The notes: a model not told the origin generated them from the sequence alone. Shown: positions 32,728-41,055, counted from the first letter of the stretch. The stretch is 64,000 nt of DNA from Deinococcus cellulosilyticus NBRC 106333 = KACC 11606 (GCF_007990775.1 NZ_BJXB01000018.1:1-64000), one strand, 5' to 3'. Program-made: numbers and translations.

Positions 32728-33360
32728 ATGAGCAAAATCAAACTGGCAGTGATTTATTACAGTTCCACCGGTACCAATTACGAAATGGCACAGGCTGCAG
32801 TCCAGGCTGCCCGTCAAGCAGGTGCAGAGGTGCGCCTGCTGAAAATCCGCGAGACGGCACCCCAGGAGGCCGTCAACAGCAAACCCGAGTGGAAGGCCCT
32901 CACCGAGAGAACCCAGAACATCCCTGAGGTGACGCTGGCAGATCTGGAGTGGGCAGATGCTTACCTCTTCAGCACCCCCACCCGTTACGGGGGTGCTGCA
33001 AGCCAGACCCGGGCTTTCATGGACAGCACGGGTCCTCTCTGGGCAACAGGCAAACTGGCAAACAAACTGGTCAGTGTGATGACCAGTGCACAAAACCCCA
33101 ATGGAGGTCAGGAAACCACCCTGCAGAACATGTACATCAGTCTGATGCACTGGGGAGCCATTCTGGTGCCTCCGGGGTACACCGACCAGAGCATTTTTCA
33201 GGCGGGCGGCAATCCTTATGGAACCAGTGTGACAGCCACTGGACAGGGTGTGGACGAGGCCAGCAAGAAAGCCATCGAGCACCAGACCCGCAGGTTGCTG
33301 GAGGTGGCCCGTTTCTATCTTTCAGGCCGGGAAAACAGCCAGCAGGTTTCTGCCGACTGA
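32728..33360 (+). CDS. wrbA: NAD(P)H:quinone oxidoreductase, WrbA family
   Basis: The 210-aa flavodoxin-like protein has the FMN phosphate loop YYSSTGTNYEMA (near 10-21), TPTRYGGAASQ and the WrbA loop NPNGGQETTLQNMY. WrbA reduces quinones by two electrons at the membrane-cytosol interface and protects against redox cycling. It is a single gene with GGAGG before the ATG. The first terminator comes ~150 nt after the stop, giving a long 3' region. Confidence 0.93.
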   Translation: MSKIKLAVIYYSSTGTNYEMAQAAVQAARQAGAEVRLLKIRETAPQEAVNSKPEWKALTERTQNIPEVTLADLEWADAYLFSTPTRYGGAASQTRAFMDSTGPLWATGKLANKLVSVMTSAQNPNGGQETTLQNMYISLMHWGAILVPPGYTDQSIFQAGGNPYGTSVTATGQGVDEASKKAIEHQTRRLLEVARFYLSGRENSQQVSAD

Positions 33361-33888
33361 TTTTTCAGGTCCTCTTTGCAACAGGAAGCTGAGACGCCAG
33401 ACATCTGCTCAGGTCAGAATCCTGTCAGAGGGAATTGTGCACAATAAGTCAAGAGCAGCCACCTTCTTCTGCAACGAACGTCTTCTCTTCAACTTGCATG
33501 CCCTGCTCCCCACCTTCGGGTGGGTTTTTTGATGGGGCCTGATGGACCGTGGCTGGAACAGAAAACCCCATCCTATTGGCGGATGGGGAGTAACTTCGCA
33601 CACTCCTTTGAAGTCATCTGTACTGTAGCATTTTGCCGGGTAAACTTAAAGAAATGAGAAAAAAATGACAGAATCGTGGCACAGCTTTTATCGAATCAAG
33701 AAAATTAAATCGACTCCGGGTTTTTGACACTTGCAATCTCCAGTGCAGAAAAGGTTTCCTTTCACAGGCTTTCTTTCATCAAGGCACATCACCATGCTCC
33801 GAGTGGACGCTTCAGGATCAACTAAGCCATTTCCCTTAACGTGACCAACTGGCAGCTTTTTGCTCACCGGGTGTGCTATAAACCGAGC
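33361..33888. other. Intergenic region after wrbA with terminator and competing hairpins
   Basis: No gene recognised. It contains the terminator at 33509-33530, then a CCCCATCC/GGATGGGG stem (33566-33588) whose left arm could instead pair with GATGGGG at 33531-33537. The rest is AT-richer than the surroundings. The leaderless start of the double nucleotidyltransferase closes it. Confidence 0.45.
33509..33530 (+). terminator. Intrinsic terminator downstream of wrbA
   Basis: Stem CCCACC/GGTGGG with tetraloop TTCG and a T6 run (33525-33530), about 150 nt after the wrbA stop. Confidence 0.88.
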
Positions 33889-34974
33889 ATGCCTGAGATT
33901 GAACTGGTGGCACACAATCCGTTCTGGACCAGGGCTTACCAGCATGAACGCAAGTTGCTGCTGGAGGCCCTTTTTCCTGTGACGGGGCCACTGCTGATTG
34001 AGCACATCGGATCGACGTCCATCAAGAACATCGCTGCCAAAGACGTGATTGACATCATGGTGGGGCTCACCCAACCCCTGTCTCAGGAAGCCATCGAGGC
34101 CTTTGAAAAACTGGGCTACGACTACATGGGAGAGGCAGGCATTCCCGGACGTTTCTTCTTCAAGCGCGATCCCCGCACCCACCACGTGCATGTGGTTCAG
34201 CTGGGTCACGACCATGGTTTCTGGTGGGAACACCTGCTTTTCCGGGATTACCTGCGTTCCTTTCCCGAGCCTGCCCGCCGCTATGAGCAGGTGAAACTGG
34301 ACCTGGCGGCCCGGTTCCCCAATGACCGCCCTTCTTACACCAGCTCCAAAAGCCCGATCATTCATGAATTGCTGGCCGAAGCCATCGAATGGGAATCCCA
34401 CTTCGGGCCTGTGCGCCAGATTCAGCAGGTGCTGCAGCAGACCCCCTTCCAGTGGGCCATTGCAGGAGGATGGGCGCTGGACCTGGCCACAGGCAAAGGG
34501 CAGCGGCACCACGAAGACATTGATGTGATGGTGTATCGCAAAGAGCAACTCGGACTCCAGCGGTTCCTGCACAACCAGGGCTGGGTGCTTTCCCGCATCC
34601 ACAAAGGGGAGTATTTTCGCTGGCTTGAAGGAGAAGAACTTCCCGAGGGAGACCACCAGGTGCACGCCACCCACATGGACCATCCGTCCATGGACCTGCT
34701 CTTTAATGAAGGGGATCTGGAGCACTGGGTTTACCGTCGCAACCCTGCGCTGACCCGCAAAGCCGCCATCTGCACTGGACCACACGGAATCCGGTATCTG
34801 GCCCCTGAGGTGGTGTTACTGTATAAGAGCGGAGGCACAGCGGGAGAAAGAACCAAAGATGCGGAAGATGCAAGGCGCATGTTTCCCATCCTGAGTGCAT
34901 CCCAGAAAACCTGGTTGTTGCAGCAGCTTCCGCCGAACCATCCCTGGCATGACCTGATTGTGGAGGACCTATGA
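33889..34974 (+). CDS. Fusion of a GrpB/UPF0157 nucleotidyltransferase and an AadA-type nucleotidyltransferase domain
   Basis: The 361-aa protein carries two nucleotidyltransferase-fold domains. Residues ~1-165 are GrpB/UPF0157, with EHIGSTSI and KDVIDIMV (51-58). Residues ~178-355 resemble aminoglycoside adenylyltransferases, with AIAGGWALDLATG (GG at 193-194) and HEDIDVMVYR (208-217). The usual GrpB protein is the first domain alone. Substrate unknown; small-molecule nucleotidylation is inferred. The start is placed at the ATG 6 nt after a TATAAA element (33877-33882); an upstream in-frame GTG at 33841 has no support. It overlaps the DinB gene by ATGA. Confidence 0.82.
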   Translation: MPEIELVAHNPFWTRAYQHERKLLLEALFPVTGPLLIEHIGSTSIKNIAAKDVIDIMVGLTQPLSQEAIEAFEKLGYDYMGEAGIPGRFFFKRDPRTHHVHVVQLGHDHGFWWEHLLFRDYLRSFPEPARRYEQVKLDLAARFPNDRPSYTSSKSPIIHELLAEAIEWESHFGPVRQIQQVLQQTPFQWAIAGGWALDLATGKGQRHHEDIDVMVYRKEQLGLQRFLHNQGWVLSRIHKGEYFRWLEGEELPEGDHQVHATHMDHPSMDLLFNEGDLEHWVYRRNPALTRKAAICTGPHGIRYLAPEVVLLYKSGGTAGERTKDAEDARRMFPILSASQKTWLLQQLPPNHPWHDLIVEDL

Positions 34975-35453
34975 GTGACCTGTTGCGAGGGGCCACCCCT
35001 CAACTTCTGGCCGATTATTTTTTTGGTGGAGAATCCTTTGTCAATCCAGAAAAGATCCTTGACAACCTGACAGCCGAGGTGGCCTGCCAGCGTCCTCTGG
35101 GAGCACCCTACAGTGCTGCTGAAGTGGTTGCCCACATTGACTTCTGGCAGAACCACATCCTGGACGCCCTCAGTGGTGTGGGGGCCCGCCCTGTGGAACA
35201 TGCCATTGAAAGCTGGCCTTCGGTCGAAAAAGACCAGTGGGAACTGCTGAAAACCAGCACCCTTTCCAACCTGGAGCAGCTGAAAAGGTACGCCCTCGAG
35301 GAGTCGGACCGCGTGCTCAAAAGCAATGAGACGGTGGGGGCTCGCCTGGAGTCCTTCATGGTGCACAATGCCTACCACTGGGGCCAGGTGGTCCTGCTTC
35401 GCCGCATGATGGAACCCGAATGGCCCAGACCCGGCGAAGGCCTGACATGGTGA
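34971..35453 (+). CDS. DinB-superfamily metal-dependent protein
   Basis: The 160-aa four-helix protein has the DinB metal triad H55 (VVAHIDFW), H132 and H136 (VHNAYHWGQ). The superfamily includes thiol S-transferases such as bacillithiol transferase BstA/YfiT, and Deinococcus makes bacillithiol, so a detoxifying thiol transfer role is plausible but unproven. It overlaps the preceding gene by 4 nt and the following one by 7 nt, so it is translationally coupled within the operon. Confidence 0.85.
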   Translation: MSDLLRGATPQLLADYFFGGESFVNPEKILDNLTAEVACQRPLGAPYSAAEVVAHIDFWQNHILDALSGVGARPVEHAIESWPSVEKDQWELLKTSTLSNLEQLKRYALEESDRVLKSNETVGARLESFMVHNAYHWGQVVLLRRMMEPEWPRPGEGLTW

Positions 35454-35923
35454 CCGTGGCTGTGCGGTCTGCGGACCCGCTGTCCATTTCTGCAGAGGAC
35501 CTGCTGCACCAGCTGGGTCCCGAGAAAAATGCTGCATACACTTACATGGAAAGTCTGGGAACGGGCAGCCTGTATGCCTTTCTGAAAGCAGGCTCGGATT
35601 TTTTCCTGGCTTATGTGGAGGGCCATGCGGTGGGCTGCGTGGGCTACCGGAAATTCCCATTCGAAGAGACAGATGTGATTGCCCAGATGCGCATGCTGAT
35701 GATCAATCCTGAGTACCGCTGGAGGCAGGTGGCAGCCGCTCTGCTGAAGGAAGCCGAAACCACTGCAGCCAGAAGGGGATACGTGATGATGCGGGTCGAA
35801 CTGGACCTCAACCATCCGGAAGCCCAGTTCTTCTTTGAGGAGCACGGGTACAACCGTGTGCCCAAATATGGCCCTTTTGTGGATGACCCCATGATCCTCT
35901 GCCTTGAGCGCCTGATCGTCTGA
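35447..35923 (+). CDS. GNAT-family N-acetyltransferase
   Basis: The 158-aa protein shows a GNAT fold: acceptor strands around FFLAYVEGHAVGCVGYRKF, then QMRMLMINPEYRWRQVAAALLKEAE as the acetyl-CoA loop (R/Q-x-x-A in place of the usual R/Q-x-x-G-x-G/A) and FFEEHGYNRVPKYG near the end. Substrate unknown. The start at 35447 overlaps the DinB stop by 7 nt; an upstream in-frame ATG (35420) lies deeper in DinB and is less likely. The stop overlaps the next start as TGATG. The second GNAT next door has a similar end (GYRPIPSYA), suggesting an old duplication. Confidence 0.84.
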   Translation: MVTVAVRSADPLSISAEDLLHQLGPEKNAAYTYMESLGTGSLYAFLKAGSDFFLAYVEGHAVGCVGYRKFPFEETDVIAQMRMLMINPEYRWRQVAAALLKEAETTAARRGYVMMRVELDLNHPEAQFFFEEHGYNRVPKYGPFVDDPMILCLERLIV

Positions 35924-36405
35924 TGGAACAACAGAACGTGCTGACCCTTCGGGCAGCAAATCCTACAGGAGCAGAAGCCACTGCCCTGATTGCTGAGCTT
36001 GTTGCCGACTTGCAGCTCCGTTACCCTCACGATGATGGCAGTGGTGGCATGATGATGGATGAATTCCTCGCCCCCAGACACCAGTTTCTGATCGCTTTCT
36101 CAGATGGAGAACCCGCTGGATGTGGGGGAATCCGTCCTTATCCTTACGAGGAAACAACCCACATTGCAGAAATCAAACGCATGTACACCCGCCCGGACCA
36201 CAGGGGAAAGCGCATCGCACAGCAAGTGCTTCAGGGGCTGGAAGCCTTCGCACGCTCTGAAGGCTTTACCGTGATCCGTCTGGAAACAGGGACCCGGCAG
36301 CCTGAAGCCATCCGTCTCTATGAACGTGCAGGCTACAGGCCAATCCCCAGCTATGCCCATTACATCCATGATCCCGAATCGGTCTGCATGGAAAAACAGC
36401 TGTGA
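35923..36405 (+). CDS. GNAT-family N-acetyltransferase
   Basis: The 160-aa protein is a clearer GNAT than its neighbour: EIKRMYTRPDHRGKRIAQQVLQGLE contains the acetyl-CoA pyrophosphate loop (RGKRIA), followed by the typical RLETGTRQPEAIRLYERAGY. This architecture is common in small-molecule or amino-acid acetyltransferases. It overlaps both neighbours by TGATG-type junctions, so it is made in step with them. Confidence 0.88.
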   Translation: MEQQNVLTLRAANPTGAEATALIAELVADLQLRYPHDDGSGGMMMDEFLAPRHQFLIAFSDGEPAGCGGIRPYPYEETTHIAEIKRMYTRPDHRGKRIAQQVLQGLEAFARSEGFTVIRLETGTRQPEAIRLYERAGYRPIPSYAHYIHDPESVCMEKQL

Positions 36406-37037
36406 TGGTTCAGGCCATCTTGTGGGACTGTGATGGGGTGCTGGTGGACAGTGAACTTCTGTGCCAGCAAGGCTGGGTGGATGTTCTGCAGTCCCGGGGG
36501 CATGATGTGGGTGTTCCAGCGTTTGTCCAGCGTTTTGTGGGTCACAGCAGCCATCAGGTGCTGGAGCATCTAGGCCTTCCAGCAGAAACCCATGCCGAGG
36601 TGCGCAGCCGCATTTATGCCCTCTTCAGGGAACACCTTCAAGCAAGTTCCGGGGTGCATGAGGTCCTGTCGGAACTCCGGCATCTGAAACATGCTGTGGC
36701 CTCCAATGCCAGCATGATGAGCCTGAACCTGGAACTCGAACTCACTGATCTGGCCTCTTTTTTTTCTGGTCATGTCTACAGTGCACAGGACACTGGGAAA
36801 GGCAAGCCTGCGCCGGACATTTTTCTGCATGCCGCCAGACAGCTGGGTGTGTCTCCAGAGGTCTGCCTGGTCATTGAGGACAGCACACCGGGGGTCCTCG
36901 CAGGGTGTGCTGCAGGCATGCAGGTGCTGGGGTATGCAGGAGGGAGCCACTGCACAGAAGGTCATGCAGCACAACTGTTGCAGGCAGGTGCGAAAACAGT
37001 CATGACCGATCTGCGAGAATTAAAGCAGTTGTTATGA
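36405..37037 (+). CDS. HAD-superfamily phosphatase / beta-phosphoglucomutase-like (subfamily IA)
   Basis: The 210-aa enzyme has all HAD motifs: D8 and D10 in WDCDGVLVDSE, S100 in VASNAS, K134 in GKGKPAPD and E158-D159 in IEDSTPG. A helical cap lies between motif I and II, as in phosphoglycolate phosphatase and beta-phosphoglucomutase. The substrate is a small phosphorylated metabolite. The start is ATG 36405, forming TGATG with the previous stop (a GTG three nt earlier is possible). It overlaps the next gene by ATGA. Confidence 0.88.
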   Translation: MVQAILWDCDGVLVDSELLCQQGWVDVLQSRGHDVGVPAFVQRFVGHSSHQVLEHLGLPAETHAEVRSRIYALFREHLQASSGVHEVLSELRHLKHAVASNASMMSLNLELELTDLASFFSGHVYSAQDTGKGKPAPDIFLHAARQLGVSPEVCLVIEDSTPGVLAGCAAGMQVLGYAGGSHCTEGHAAQLLQAGAKTVMTDLRELKQLL

Positions 37038-37318
37038 ACCGGTTTGAGGCCCCAGACGAATACCCTCCCAGATCTTCCTGGCTCAGGGATTGCACCGCCT
37101 GTGGGGCCTGCTGCACCGCTCCAGACATCAGCACCCTGCAAAAACCGCTGGGTGTTCGCTGCCTCAACCTGCAACACAGTTGCCTCTGCACCATCTATGA
37201 AAACAGGCCTGAGGTGTGCCGCAACTACCAGCCAGACTGGATCTGTGGAGAGGTGGCCCCACTCCCCACACTGGAGGCCAGGGTCAAGCGGTTTCTGGAA
37301 ATCTATGGGCTGGAATAA
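37034..37318 (+). CDS. YkgJ-family cysteine-cluster protein
   Basis: This 94-aa protein has nine Cys. The block CTACGACC (C20, C23, C26, C27), then C43, C50, C52, C62 (YENRPEVCRNYQ) and C71, matches the UPF0153/YkgJ family, which binds zinc or an iron-sulfur cluster; function unknown. The start ATG overlaps the HAD stop by 4 nt, so it is the last gene of the coupled six-gene run. A 97-nt gap separates it from the Fe-S protein downstream, which may still be co-transcribed. Confidence 0.83.
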   Translation: MNRFEAPDEYPPRSSWLRDCTACGACCTAPDISTLQKPLGVRCLNLQHSCLCTIYENRPEVCRNYQPDWICGEVAPLPTLEARVKRFLEIYGLE

Positions 37319-37415
37319 ATGCTGAACCTGCTGTCTTTTTGCTGACAGCTGAAGTCTCCAGACCCCTGTCCTGGGTCACCTTTGGCTTCATGTCTGCATA
37401 GTATGCTGGGAACAT

Positions 37416-38465
37416 ATGCTTGGCGGGCTGTTCAACACCTTCCTGAAACTCACCAACCCCACGCCCCGATTCACCTCTGAACGCTGCCTGCTGACACGTT
37501 ACGCCGTGGGTGGCTGTTCAAAGTGCCAGGATGTCTGTCCGCACAACGCCATTGACCTCTCGGGAAACACCGTCACCATCAGCGAGGTCAACTGCACCGG
37601 GTGTGGCCTGTGCACCCAGGTGTGCCCCTCTGGAGCCCTTGAATTTGACATCGAAAGCACCATGCATGCCATTCACAAACAGCAAGGGCGTGAGGCGACC
37701 CTGGCCTGCTCACAGCTGAGCACCCCCCATCCGACGTTAAAATGTCTGGCCCGGGTCACACCGGCGTCACTGGTTGCCGCAGGTGCCTGGGACAAGGAAG
37801 TCACCCTGTTGCACGGAGACTGTGCAAGTTGTCCTGTGGGCGGACCAGATGTGCTCAGGCACCTGATGGACGTGGTGGACATGGCCGACCAGTACCGCGA
37901 GGCCACCGGAAGACCCCTGAAGCTGACCCTCCAGCAGGGACAGAACACCTCGAAGGAAAACAAAGGGGCCATCGTCAGCAGAAGGGGCATCATGGGAAGC
38001 CTGATGGGAACCGCAAAACAGGTGGTTGCAGACCTGATTCCCGAGCAACCCCTGCCTTTCATTGACTGGTCTGACCCAAAAGAACGCATTCCTTCCGACT
38101 GGATCTGGCGCAAGAAAGCCATGAAACCCAGCCCTGCCCCGGAAACAGAGGTCTTCTGGGTCACGCCAGCCGTCAATGACGAGTGCAATTTCTGCCCCGT
38201 GTGCATGAATGTATGCCCCACCGAGGCCATCAAGCGCGAAATCACCCCTGAGGGGGACTTCCGCATCATGCTGGACGTGTCTTCCTGTACAGGCTGTGGG
38301 GCCTGCATTCCCAGTTGCCCCCAGGAAGCCATGTTCGAGCAGACCCACAGGCCCTTTCACACCCTCTCGGAGATTGTGGTTCTGAAAGAACAGGCCAGGG
38401 GTCCGAACTGGTTTGAAGAACCTCTGGAAGAGGAAGGGACCAGCACGGGGCAGGAAGACTTGTAG
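37416..38465 (+). CDS. Polyferredoxin-like protein with four [4Fe-4S] motifs
   Basis: The 349-aa protein has two N-terminal cluster motifs (C34-x2-C37-x3-C41, probably with C24; and C60-x2-C63-x2-C66-x3-C70) and two C-terminal ones (C257, C260, C263, C267 and C291, C294, C297, C301). The ~185-residue middle contains C98, C110 and GDCASCPVGG (C136, C139). No signal peptide or membrane helix is seen. This N- and C-terminal dicluster layout suggests an electron relay between redox proteins; its partner is unknown. The promoter is unclear. The TAG stop overlaps a dispersed palindrome. Confidence 0.82.
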   Translation: MLGGLFNTFLKLTNPTPRFTSERCLLTRYAVGGCSKCQDVCPHNAIDLSGNTVTISEVNCTGCGLCTQVCPSGALEFDIESTMHAIHKQQGREATLACSQLSTPHPTLKCLARVTPASLVAAGAWDKEVTLLHGDCASCPVGGPDVLRHLMDVVDMADQYREATGRPLKLTLQQGQNTSKENKGAIVSRRGIMGSLMGTAKQVVADLIPEQPLPFIDWSDPKERIPSDWIWRKKAMKPSPAPETEVFWVTPAVNDECNFCPVCMNVCPTEAIKREITPEGDFRIMLDVSSCTGCGACIPSCPQEAMFEQTHRPFHTLSEIVVLKEQARGPNWFEEPLEEEGTSTGQEDL

Positions 38466-38487
38466 GGGCGGGCCGCTGGCTCGCCCC
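38463..38487. repeat. Dispersed GTAGGGGCG...CGCCCC palindrome, copy 1
   Basis: Starts in the stop codon of the Fe-S protein; core GGGGCGGGCC-GCT-GGCTCGCCCC (38465-38487) can fold into a hairpin. No strong T-run follows, so its role as terminator is weak. Confidence 0.75.
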
Positions 38488-38541
38488 ACATTGCCAGGAA
38501 CGTCTGCAGGCCAGACCGCCCCCATGCTGTACAATCTTGGG

Positions 38542-39399
38542 GTGACGTCGAGCGAGCCCCGAAAGCAAAACGCAATCCAGCACCCTGCACAGGCGGCTGT
38601 GGGGGTTTTTGATTCAGGCCTGGGTGGCCTGTCGGTCCTGAAGGAACTGGTGAAACTCCTGCCAGAGGAGCACTTCATCTATCTGGCAGACACAGCCAAC
38701 TGCCCGTATGGACAGAAGTCAGATGCTGAAATCCAGAGGCTTTCTCTGGAAGCCATGCATTTTCTGCAGGAGCAGGGCGCAAAAGCCCTGGTGGTCCCCT
38801 GCAACACGGCGTCTGCGGCTGCTTTGCAGGTGATGCGTGAAGATGCGGGTCCAGATTTTCCTGTGGTCGGTCTGGTCCCTGCAGTGAAACCTGCTGTGGA
38901 GAGCACCACCAGCAACACGGTGGGTGTGCTGGCCACCGAGGGGACCCTCAGGGGCAGGCTGCTGCAGGATGTGATTGAACAGTTTGCTGTGCCCAGAGGG
39001 GTCAGGGTGCTGAAAGCCACCCATCCCCAGCTGGTGCCTCTGGTGGAAGCTGCACAACTGAACACCCCGGTCACACGGCAGGTGCTCAGGCAGACGCTGG
39101 ACCCCCTCATGGACGCAGGCATGGACCATCTGGTGCTCGGCTGCACCCATTACCTGTTTCTGAGAGATGCGCTTTTCAGCCTGTATCCACACCTGAACCT
39201 GCTGGATTCGGGGTTTGCCGTGGCAAAGCAGACCCGCCGGGTCCTCACCGAAAAACACCTGCTGGCTGCACATGCCAGCGGACACATCGAGATCTACACC
39301 ACCGGAGATCCCGAAGAAGTTGCCCCTGTGGTCCAGACCCTGTGGGGTGAACACCTGACCGTGAAACACGCGGTCTACCGAAAGGAAGAACATGCCTAG
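38542..39399 (+). CDS. murI: Glutamate racemase
   Basis: This 285-aa cytosolic enzyme makes D-glutamate for peptidoglycan. Motifs are FDSGLGG (D24, S25), the first catalytic Cys87 in PCNTAS and the second Cys201 in LGCTHY. The start is put at GTG 38542: TACAAT (38530-38535) ends 6 nt before it, a leaderless promoter. A longer in-frame extension upstream would run through the palindrome and has no Shine-Dalgarno. It overlaps rph by 8 nt. The order murI-rph-rdgB is a known conserved bacterial cluster. Confidence 0.94.
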   Translation: MTSSEPRKQNAIQHPAQAAVGVFDSGLGGLSVLKELVKLLPEEHFIYLADTANCPYGQKSDAEIQRLSLEAMHFLQEQGAKALVVPCNTASAAALQVMREDAGPDFPVVGLVPAVKPAVESTTSNTVGVLATEGTLRGRLLQDVIEQFAVPRGVRVLKATHPQLVPLVEAAQLNTPVTRQVLRQTLDPLMDAGMDHLVLGCTHYLFLRDALFSLYPHLNLLDSGFAVAKQTRRVLTEKHLLAAHASGHIEIYTTGDPEEVAPVVQTLWGEHLTVKHAVYRKEEHA

Positions 39400-40096
39400 A
39401 ACCACCCGTGGCACGCTGGAATTGCGTCCCCTGAAAGTCTCCCGCAAAGTGAACCGTTACGCCGAGGGGAGCGCACTCATCGAAATGGGCCACACCAAAG
39501 TGCTGGTCACAGCAACACTGGAAAAGAAAGTGCCCTTTCACGTCAAAGGCACCAAGCAGGGCTGGTTGATGGCCGAATACAACCTGCTGCCCCGGGCCAC
39601 CCACGAGCGCATCTCCAGGGAGCGCGTGGCCAACGGCGGACGCACCCAGGAAATCCAGCGCCTGATGGGCCGGGCGTTCCGGGCCTGTGTGGACCTCAGC
39701 TACTTCCGGGACCAGACCATCATCATTGATGCCGATGTGATTCAGGCAGACGGCGGCACACGGGTGGCTTCCATCATTGGGGGGTATGTGGCCCTGCATG
39801 ACCTCACCGAGCGCCTGTTCAACTCTGGAAAGATCACCGACTGGGCGCTCACCCATGAGATCGGGGCCATCAGTGTGGGCATGGTGGATGGGGAAATCCG
39901 GGTGGATCTGGATTACCAGGAAGACGTGAAAGCCGAGGCCGACCTGAACATCATTGCCACGGGAAGCGGTCAACTCATTGAGGTGCAGGGGGGCACGGAA
40001 AAAGACCCCATCAACAAGGCCACCTTCGATGAAATGGTTGAAATTGGTGTCCTGAGTGTGCAGGACATTGTGAAAATCCTCAAAGAACAGATCTGA
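39392..40096 (+). CDS. rph: Ribonuclease PH
   Basis: The 234-aa phosphorolytic 3'-exoribonuclease trims tRNA 3' ends. Recognisable from RKVNRYAEGSALIEMGHTKV, the phosphate-binding GRTQEIQRLMGRAFR and DADVIQADGGTR, all standard for the family. Its start lies inside murI (8-nt overlap). It lies 12 nt before rdgB. Confidence 0.95.
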   Translation: MPRTTRGTLELRPLKVSRKVNRYAEGSALIEMGHTKVLVTATLEKKVPFHVKGTKQGWLMAEYNLLPRATHERISRERVANGGRTQEIQRLMGRAFRACVDLSYFRDQTIIIDADVIQADGGTRVASIIGGYVALHDLTERLFNSGKITDWALTHEIGAISVGMVDGEIRVDLDYQEDVKAEADLNIIATGSGQLIEVQGGTEKDPINKATFDEMVEIGVLSVQDIVKILKEQI

Positions 40097-40108
40097 AGGA
40101 GGAGAGAC

Positions 40109-40678
40109 ATGCAGGTGATCATTGCCACCGGAAATCCCGGCAAGGTCAAGGAAATCGGTCTGGCGATTGCTCCGCTGGGCTGGGAAGCCCTCAACCTCAA
40201 AGACTTCGAGGTCGAGATGCCCGAGGAAACCGAAACCACTTACGAGGGCAACGCCCTGCTGAAATCCAGAGCCATCTGCAATGCCACCGGAATTGCTGCC
40301 CTTGCAGATGATTCTGGGCTTGAAGTGGAGGGTCTGGGCAACGTTCCTGGTGTGTACAGTGCCCGCTATGGCAACCTGAACAGTGACCAGGAACGCTACG
40401 AACATTTGCTGGCCAATCTGGGCAACAACCAGAACCGCAGGGCAAAATTCGTGAGTGTGGTGGTGGTGTCACATCCAGACGGCAAGGATGAATTCTACCG
40501 GGGCGAGGTGGAGGGCTTCATCACCCGTGAACCCAGAGGCTCTGGCGGATTTGGCTACGACCCCATCTTCTTTGTCCCTGAGTTTGGTTGCACCATGGCG
40601 GAACTCACCCCCGAAGAGAAGCAGTCCATTTCCCACAGAGGGCGTGCCCTCAAAGCCCTGATTGAAGCCCATTCCTGA
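40109..40678 (+). CDS. rdgB: Non-canonical purine NTP pyrophosphatase (XTP/dITP, RdgB/Ham1)
   Basis: The 189-aa nucleotide-pool sanitising enzyme hydrolyses ITP, dITP and XTP. Motifs are ATGNPGKVKE at the N-terminus, DDSGLEV, GVYSARYG, then GFGYDPIF and SHRGRAL. AAGGAGGAG lies ahead of the ATG. It is part of the murI-rph-rdgB operon and is followed after 11 nt by the monooxygenase gene. Confidence 0.95.
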   Translation: MQVIIATGNPGKVKEIGLAIAPLGWEALNLKDFEVEMPEETETTYEGNALLKSRAICNATGIAALADDSGLEVEGLGNVPGVYSARYGNLNSDQERYEHLLANLGNNQNRRAKFVSVVVVSHPDGKDEFYRGEVEGFITREPRGSGGFGYDPIFFVPEFGCTMAELTPEEKQSISHRGRALKALIEAHS

Positions 40679-40689
40679 AGGAGGCCCAG

Positions 40690-41004
40690 ATGATCACTGT
40701 CGCCAACCGCATTTATGTCAACCCTGAATTTGCAGCGCAATTTGAAGAACGGTTCCAGAACCGTGCCCGCCAGGTGGACAGCATGCCCGGATTCATTCGC
40801 AACCTGGTGCTGCGTCCTGCAAAACCCGGAGATCCTTATGTGGTGCTGACCTTCTGGGAAAGCCAGGAAGCATTCAGAGCCTGGACGGAATCGGACGCCT
40901 TCAAACAGGGACATGCCAGAAGTGGCACCCTGCCAAAAGAGGCTTTCACGGGTCCCAATCAGCTGGAAGTGCACGAGATCATCACGGATTCTCAGCAGGG
41001 CTGA
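40690..41004 (+). CDS. Antibiotic-biosynthesis-monooxygenase-fold protein, IsdG/HmoB-type heme oxygenase candidate
   Basis: The 104-aa ferredoxin-like alpha-beta barrel protein carries the three residues that define IsdG/IsdI heme degraders at matching spacing: N6, W65 and H75 (in AFRAWTESDAFKQGH). It therefore probably cleaves heme to release iron in the cytosol. It has AAGGAGG before its ATG and sits last in the murI operon, before a palindromic repeat that may end transcription. Confidence 0.82.
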   Translation: MITVANRIYVNPEFAAQFEERFQNRARQVDSMPGFIRNLVLRPAKPGDPYVVLTFWESQEAFRAWTESDAFKQGHARSGTLPKEAFTGPNQLEVHEIITDSQQG

Positions 41005-41030
41005 TCTGCTGTTTGCATTTGCAGCACCTT

Positions 41031-41055
41031 GTAGGGGCGGGCCGATGGCTCGCCC
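41031..41055. repeat. Dispersed GTAGGGGCG...CGCCC palindrome, copy 2
   Basis: GTAGGGGCGGGCCGATGGC then TCGCCC; the hairpin is followed by TTTGTTTTTG, so on the plus strand it may act as terminator of the murI-rph-rdgB-monooxygenase operon. Confidence 0.75.

Noticed and set aside
33361..33540. Small stable RNA (SRP, 6S or tmRNA) in the wrbA-nucleotidyltransferase gap
   Set aside because: None of the conserved core motifs of these RNAs is present; only a terminator is supported.
38413..38541. N-terminal extension of MurI
   Set aside because: It overlaps the Fe-S gene end and a palindrome, has no ribosome binding site, and the family core begins soon after GTG 38542.
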